Positions 6,640 through 10,368 of a stretch of 10,368 nucleotides of DNA are shown in pieces. Source of the DNA: an uncultured Austwickia sp. (GTDB lineage: Bacteria > Actinomycetota > Actinomycetes > Actinomycetales > Dermatophilaceae); the NCBI GenBank assembly GCA_934678955.1, contig CAKUSI010000118.1, forward strand, positions 1-10,368, in the 5' to 3' direction. The number at the start of each line of letters is the position of its first letter. The first letter of the stretch is position 1. The notes under the pieces were generated by a model that did no database searches, was not told where the DNA came from, and worked only from the letters and a program-made list of their open reading frames with translations. Made by a program: the position numbers and the translations under genes.

Positions 6640-7623
6640 GTGAATCCTCGACGTATCGCAGTCCTCGCCGGCGGGGTCGGCGGCTCCCGTTTCGTGCGCG
6701 GCGTCCGCGCGGCCTATCCCGAGGCCCGCATCGACGTGGTCGTGAACACCGCCGATGACGTGACCCTGCACGGCCTGCGTATCTGTCCCGATATCGACAC
6801 GATGCTCTATTCCCTCGGTGACGGCATCGATCCCGAGAAGGGCTGGGGTCGCGCCGACGAGACCTGGTCGATCATGGATGAGCTGAAGACCTACCGGGTC
6901 GAGCCGACCTGGTTCGCCCTCGGTGACCGCGATATCGCGACCCACCTGGTCCGGACCCAGTTGGTGGCGGCCGGCGCCTCACCGACCGAGATCACGGCCG
7001 CGCTCGCGACGCGCTGGATCACCGATCCGGGCCTGCACGTGCTGCCCATGACCGATGGCCGCGTCGAGACCCACATCCTCATCGCCGACCCGGATGCCCC
7101 GTCGGGGCAGCGGGCGGTGCACTTCCAGGAATTCTGGGTACGCCTGCATGCCGAGCCCGAGGTCCTCGACGTCGTCCAGGTCGGGATCGACGACGCCACC
7201 GCCACGCCGGAGGTGTCCGAGGCCCTCACAGCCGCCGATCTCGTGCTGGTCGGGCCGTCCAACCCGGTGGTGTCGATCGGCCCGATTCTCGCGACCCGAG
7301 GGGTACGCCCGGCTCTGCGCGCGACTCCGGCCCGCGTCATCGGGTTCTCCGGCATCCTCGGGGGCTCCCCCGTGCTCGGGATGGCGCATCGCCTGCTGCC
7401 AGCGATCGGGGTGGAGGTCACTGCGGGGGCGGTGGGTCGGCACTATGGCTCGCGCCGTTCCCCCGGCGGCATCCTCGATGCCTGGGTCGTCGACACGCGT
7501 GACGCGGCCGAGGTTGCGGGAGTCGAGCGCGCGGGCCTGCCGACGCTCGCGGTGCCTCTGCTGATGACGTCCCCCGCAGCGACGGCCGAGTTCATCCGTG
7601 CGGGCGTGGAGTTCGCGTCGTGA
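6640..7623 (+). CDS. cofD: 2-phospho-L-lactate transferase (CofD/FbiA), coenzyme F420 biosynthesis
   Basis: This 327-aa cytoplasmic enzyme joins 7,8-didemethyl-8-hydroxy-5-deazariboflavin (Fo) to the phospho-carboxylate group of a GDP-activated precursor. In actinobacteria the product is dehydro-F420-0 made from phosphoenolpyruvate; in archaea it is F420-0 made from phospholactate. Visible family motifs are the N-terminal loop AGGVGGSRF (10-18), VNTADD (35-40), HGLRICPDIDT (44-54), LGDGIDPEKGWG (59-70), ETWSIMDEL (74-82), the very conserved ALGDRDIATHLVRTQ (93-107), HFQEFWVR (161-168), PSNPVVSIGPIL (206-217) and AVGRHYG (264-270). Length and order match FbiA across the whole protein. The start is GTG 6640, because the family begins immediately before the glycine-rich loop. 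No ribosome site is seen, so translation may be leaderless. Its stop overlaps the cofE start as GTGA, which couples the two pathway steps. Confidence 0.96.
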   Translation: MNPRRIAVLAGGVGGSRFVRGVRAAYPEARIDVVVNTADDVTLHGLRICPDIDTMLYSLGDGIDPEKGWGRADETWSIMDELKTYRVEPTWFALGDRDIATHLVRTQLVAAGASPTEITAALATRWITDPGLHVLPMTDGRVETHILIADPDAPSGQRAVHFQEFWVRLHAEPEVLDVVQVGIDDATATPEVSEALTAADLVLVGPSNPVVSIGPILATRGVRPALRATPARVIGFSGILGGSPVLGMAHRLLPAIGVEVTAGAVGRHYGSRRSPGGILDAWVVDTRDAAEVAGVERAGLPTLAVPLLMTSPAATAEFIRAGVEFAS

Positions 7624-8492
7624 GCGACACGATCGAAATCTTCGCCCCCACGGGCATCCCCGAAGTCACTCCGGGTGCGGACCTGGCCGTGCTGATCCTG
7701 GCTGCGGTCGAGGCGCACCCGGACGGCCCCCTGCGCGACGGCGACATCCTCGTCGTCACCTCCAAGGTCGTCTCGAAGGCCGAGGGACGGATGATCGAGG
7801 CAGTCGACCGGCAGGCCGCCCGCGCCGCCGAATCCCGCCGCATCGTGGCGCGCCGCGGCGACACGGTGATCGTCGAACACCGGCTGGGTCTCGTCCATGC
7901 GGCGGCCGGCATCGACACGTCGAATGTGGCACCGGGCTCGGCTTTGCTGCTCCCCCTCGACCCCGATGCCTCGGCGCGGGCGATCCGCAGCCGGCTGGCC
8001 GACGCGACGGGGCTGCGACTCGGCGTACTCATCTCGGACACCGCCGGCCGCGCCTGGCGCACCGGGCAGACCGACCTGGCCATCGGGTTGGCGGGGGTCG
8101 TGGCGGTCGATTCGCACATCGGGCGCACCGACCCGTTCGGCAATGACCTGCGGGTGACCGAGATCGCGGTGGCCGACGAGCTGGCCGCCGCGGCCGACCT
8201 GGCCAAGACCAAGCTCGGCGGCCGACCGGTGGCCGTGGTGCGGGGGTTGGCGCAGCTGGTGACGGACGAGGACGGCGCGTCCGGCTCTCTGTTGCGCGAC
8301 GAGGCCAGGGACTTCTTCCGGCTGGGGCGGCGCGAGTCCGTGCTGGACGCGATCCTGAAGGCGACGGGTCAGTCGGAGCGCTATTCGGACGTGGTCGAGC
8401 TCGATGGTGACGCGCTCGTGGCTGCCGTCACCGCCGACGCAGGCGAGGCGGACCACGACTGGATTCGCCGGCTGCTCACGATGGTCGCGTGA
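7620..8492 (+). CDS. cofE: Coenzyme F420-0:L-glutamate ligase (CofE/FbiB N-terminal domain only)
   Basis: The enzyme adds gamma-linked L-glutamates to F420-0 using GTP and divalent metal. The GTG 7620 start overlaps the cofD stop, with GGAG eight bases upstream. Family motifs are VVTSKVVSKAEGR (45-57), GIDTSNVAPG (97-106), the long signature starting ISDTAGRAWRTGQ (138-150) and running to LAGV (157-160), DPFGNDL (171-177), ADELAAAADL (185-194) and VVRGL (206-210). Mycobacterial FbiB is about 448 aa because a flavin nitroreductase domain follows and reduces dehydro-F420. Here the protein ends at 290 aa. It keeps a linker-like RDFFRLGRRES (230-240) followed by about 50 residues that I cannot match to the nitroreductase. 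The stop codon is clean and the manC stop lies three bases beyond, so nothing suggests a recent frameshift. The reductase is presumably encoded elsewhere. The ligase assignment is firm. Confidence 0.95.
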   Translation: MSDTIEIFAPTGIPEVTPGADLAVLILAAVEAHPDGPLRDGDILVVTSKVVSKAEGRMIEAVDRQAARAAESRRIVARRGDTVIVEHRLGLVHAAAGIDTSNVAPGSALLLPLDPDASARAIRSRLADATGLRLGVLISDTAGRAWRTGQTDLAIGLAGVVAVDSHIGRTDPFGNDLRVTEIAVADELAAAADLAKTKLGGRPVAVVRGLAQLVTDEDGASGSLLRDEARDFFRLGRRESVLDAILKATGQSERYSDVVELDGDALVAAVTADAGEADHDWIRRLLTMVA

Positions 8493-8495
8493 GAC

Positions 8496-9581
8496 TCAGG
8501 CGTACGCCGACCCGAGCTTCTCGGATGCCTTGCCGACGAGTTCCTTGATGCGTTCGGCCTGATCGACCGGGCAGACGAGGGTGACGTTGCCGCTGCGCAC
8601 GACGATGGTGTCGGTCATGCCCAGAACGGCGATCACCGAACCGTCATCGGTCTTGTTGATAACCAGGTTGTCGCGCGCATCGAGCAGCAGCGACTGGCCC
8701 TCGACGGCGTTGCCGTCGGCATCGCGCGTCAGGTGTTCGGCGAGCGACGGGAAACCGCCGACGTCATGCCAGGTGATGGGCAACCGGACAGCAACGACAT
8801 GCGTGCCCTCGGTGCCGCGGCCCTGGGAGGCGGGCTCCATGATCGCGTAGTCGACCGAGATGCGGGGCAGGGTCGGGAAGATCTCGTCGAGCTTCTCGGG
8901 CTCGGCAGCCAGCTCCAGAACGCCCGCGTGGCACTCGGGCACGAGCACCTCGAGCTGGGCGAGAAGCGTGGTCGCGCGCCAGACGAACATGCCGGCGTTC
9001 CACCAGTATTCGCCCGAGGAGACATAGCCCTCGGCCGTGGCGCGGTCGGGCTTTTCCTTGAACTCGAGGACCTCGAACACCTCGGGGTGTCCTTCGACAC
9101 CGGCCCCGCGGTGGAGATAGCCATAGCCCGTGTGGGGCGTGTTGGGGACCACGCCGAAGGTGACGAGCGCCGTGGCGTCGGCCTCGGCCACCTCGAAGCC
9201 GGTGCGCAGGGCATCCTGGAATGCCTCGACCGGCTGCATGATCTGGTCGGCGGTCACCATGGCGACGACAGCGTCGGGGTCCTGCGCGGCCAGGACGGCG
9301 GCGGGCCAGGCGACGGCGTTGAGCGAGTCCCGACCCACCGGCTCACCGAGGATGTTGGCCTCCGGGAGCTCGGGCAATTCAGCGCGCACGGTGTCGGCAT
9401 AGGCAGCGCCTGTGCACACCCAGACGTGGTCGGCTCCGACCACATCGACCACTCGGTCGAAGGCCATCCGCAGCAGGCTGGCATCGCCCACCAGGTGGAG
9501 CATCTGCTTGGGGGTGCCCTGTCGCGACAACGGCCAGAGTCGCTTGCCGGACCCGCCGGCCATGATGACCACGTAACGCAT
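8496..9581 (-). CDS. manC: Mannose-1-phosphate guanylyltransferase, ManC type
   Basis: This enzyme makes GDP-mannose from GTP and mannose-1-phosphate, for mannosylated lipids, glycans and related sugars. The 361-aa protein opens with the nucleotidyltransferase signature VVIMAGGSGKRLWPLSR (4-20) and GTPKQ (22-26), which is the ManC/type II form rather than the RmlA-like form. Further motifs are LGEPVGRDS (78-86), TADQIM (110-115), the glycine-rich NTPHTGYGYL (147-156), EFKEKPDRA (173-181), YWWNAGMFVW (192-201), VDYAIMEP (243-250) and WHDVGGF (271-277). It lacks the C-terminal phosphomannose isomerase cupin of bifunctional ManC, so it is monofunctional. At 110-115 the usual ADH triad reads ADQ. 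The ATG at 9581 is preferred because TAGGGT lies seven bases upstream, which fits a leaderless start. An in-frame ATG at 9599 would add six residues. It is divergent from the TIGR03089 gene and convergent with cofE. Confidence 0.92.
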   Translation of the reverse strand: MRYVVIMAGGSGKRLWPLSRQGTPKQMLHLVGDASLLRMAFDRVVDVVGADHVWVCTGAAYADTVRAELPELPEANILGEPVGRDSLNAVAWPAAVLAAQDPDAVVAMVTADQIMQPVEAFQDALRTGFEVAEADATALVTFGVVPNTPHTGYGYLHRGAGVEGHPEVFEVLEFKEKPDRATAEGYVSSGEYWWNAGMFVWRATTLLAQLEVLVPECHAGVLELAAEPEKLDEIFPTLPRISVDYAIMEPASQGRGTEGTHVVAVRLPITWHDVGGFPSLAEHLTRDADGNAVEGQSLLLDARDNLVINKTDDGSVIAVLGMTDTIVVRSGNVTLVCPVDQAERIKELVGKASEKLGSAYA

Positions 9582-9623
9582 GCGGCTCACCCTAGCCATG
9601 TCCGGGCCGCCTATGCTGACGGC
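9582..9623. promoter_or_regulatory. Back-to-back leaderless promoters for manC and the TIGR03089 gene
   Basis: On the minus strand TAGGGT (9594-9589) sits seven bases before the manC ATG at 9581. On the plus strand TATGCT (9612-9617) sits six bases before the GTG at 9624. Both match the actinobacterial -10 consensus TANNNT at the distance expected when transcription starts on the start codon, and neither gene has a good Shine-Dalgarno. The two -10 boxes are only 17 bases apart, so two polymerases could hardly bind at once. No convincing -35 is seen on either side. Confidence 0.5.
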
Positions 9624-10301
9624 GTGCTGCTCCATGAACACCTCCTTGACCGGGCGGCCCGCGATGGCTCGATGCCCTTCCTGACGCACTATCGGGCCGA
9701 GGATCGGACCGAGCTGTCGGTCCGGTCATTCGCCAACTGGGTTGCCAAGACCGCCAACCTGCTGACCGACGAACTGGGCCTGGATCCCGGTGACCGGGTG
9801 GAGCTGCGGGTTGCGATCGACCACCCCGGCCATTGGATGACGCTCGTCTGGGTCATGGCGACCTGGCAGGCCGGGCTGACAGTGACAGATTCGGACGGTG
9901 ACGTCGTGGTCGCGGGGCCCGAACCCACGGGCGCGCCGGCCGGCCCTGCGCTGGCGTGTTCGCTGCATGCGCTCGGCCTGGGGTTGCGGGGGTTGCCCGA
10001 GGGCTGGTCCGACTTCTCCACACTTGCGCTCGCCCAGCCCGATGCCTGGTTCGGCTCGGGACCGGACTCCCCGGACGACCCGGCCTGGGACGTGGCCGGG
10101 CGTACGCTGTCGTTCGCGCAACTCACCGCGGAGGCACCCGAATCCCGGCGCATTCTCCTCCGCGACCCCGGAGACGCATGGACCGCAGCGCAGGCGTGTC
10201 TCATCGGGCCGGTGTTGGGCGGGGGTTCGAGCGTGATCGCGTGTGACGTGTCCGACACTGCTTTGGCGCGGATCGCCGAAAGCGAGAGAGTGGACGCGTG
10301 A
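9624..10301 (+). CDS. TIGR03089 family protein (actinobacterial, AMP-binding-enzyme-like N-terminal region)
   Basis: The 225-aa protein matches the actinobacterial TIGR03089 family by its block LSVRSFANWVAKTANLLTDE (31-50) followed by LGLDPGDRVEL (51-61). The same layout, a helix with ANW and then a GDRV turn, occurs near the N-terminus of acyl-adenylating (AMP-binding) enzymes. From there on the protein is short: no phosphate-binding Ser/Thr/Gly loop and no C-terminal adenylation domain is present, so adenylating activity is not expected. No signal peptide is seen, and residues 71-85 are only mildly hydrophobic. The GTG at 9624 is chosen because TATGCT lies six bases upstream and homologues begin about here. 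The next in-frame Met would cut off the conserved start. The stop overlaps the following glycosyltransferase as GTGA, so the two are translationally coupled. The family has no established function. Its position between manC and a glycosyltransferase hints at envelope glycan work, which is my inference. Confidence 0.85.
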   Translation: MLLHEHLLDRAARDGSMPFLTHYRAEDRTELSVRSFANWVAKTANLLTDELGLDPGDRVELRVAIDHPGHWMTLVWVMATWQAGLTVTDSDGDVVVAGPEPTGAPAGPALACSLHALGLGLRGLPEGWSDFSTLALAQPDAWFGSGPDSPDDPAWDVAGRTLSFAQLTAEAPESRRILLRDPGDAWTAAQACLIGPVLGGGSSVIACDVSDTALARIAESERVDA

Positions 10302-10368
10302 CGATTCTTCCCACCTGGCCGGAGGGCACCTGGCCGGCAGTGTCCTTCGTGATGCCGGTCCTCAACGA
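10298..10368 (+). CDS. Family 2 glycosyltransferase, N-terminal fragment (continues beyond the window)
   Basis: Only the first 23 codons are visible, from GTG 10298, which overlaps the TIGR03089 stop as GTGA. After a short leader with two Trp-Pro pairs the frame reads AVSFVMPVLN (14-23), the usual first strand of family 2 glycosyltransferases, which normally continues as N-E. This position next to TIGR03089 and a sugar-nucleotide gene is typical for a cell-wall or exopolysaccharide glycosyltransferase in actinobacteria. The fragment is too short to say more about donor, acceptor or membrane spans. Confidence 0.75.
   Translation, partial: MTILPTWPEGTWPAVSFVMPVLN

Noticed and set aside
8733..9623. 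Upstream extension of the TIGR03089 frame across manC
   Set aside because: These codons are antisense to manC. The family starts at about the GTG at 9624, where a -10 box also fits.
9582..9689. 36-residue N-terminal extension of manC
   Set aside because: The nucleotidyltransferase fold starts directly at MRYVVIMAGG, and the extension would overlap the TIGR03089 gene and both putative promoters.

Overview
The window is GC-rich actinobacterial chromosome. The strongest evidence is a WhiB-family regulator with the WhiB2/WhmD-type core, next to coenzyme F420 genes (cofD/fbiA and cofE/fbiB), a sugar-nucleotide pyrophosphorylase and a TIGR03089-type protein. From memory, the order whiB2 - fbiA - fbiB - mannose-1-phosphate guanylyltransferase - glycosyltransferase resembles the Mycobacterium tuberculosis Rv3259-Rv3265c region, so this is a conserved core neighbourhood rather than a mobile island. 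I see no rRNA, tRNA, insertion sequence, phage gene, CRISPR array or pseudogene. A member of Propionibacteriales or a related order is a reasonable guess, but the window does not fix the genus.

Left part (1-5500, minus strand): whiB2 is followed by a 10-bp hairpin and then by three tightly coupled genes. These are a giant glycosyltransferase/multi-membrane-span protein (1094 aa), a DUF5719-like anchored extracytoplasmic protein (470 aa), and a small metallopeptidase-family protein that has lost the zinc motif and runs to the window edge. Both junctions inside this trio are ATGA stop/start overlaps, so the proteins are probably made together and may act together at the cell envelope.

Middle (5501-8492): whiB2 has a 172-bp upstream region with a promoter-like element whose spacer holds a palindrome. 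Next is a minus-strand gene for a four-span membrane protein with a Pro/Ala-rich tail. Divergent from it is a two-gene F420 operon, cofD then cofE, overlapping at GTGA. CofE has no C-terminal nitroreductase domain, unlike the fused mycobacterial FbiB, so the reductase step must be encoded elsewhere if this host uses the mycobacterial route.

Right part (8496-10368): a ManC-type mannose-1-phosphate guanylyltransferase faces cofE with a 3-bp gap. It is divergent from a TIGR03089 gene, which overlaps a family 2 glycosyltransferase that leaves the window. The 42-bp manC/TIGR03089 spacer seems to hold two opposing -10 boxes placed for leaderless transcription. GDP-mannose from ManC and the two glycosyltransferases point to cell-surface polysaccharide assembly. 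No clearly novel system is present. The best candidate for new biology is the coupled glycosyltransferase - DUF5719 - degenerate metallopeptidase module.
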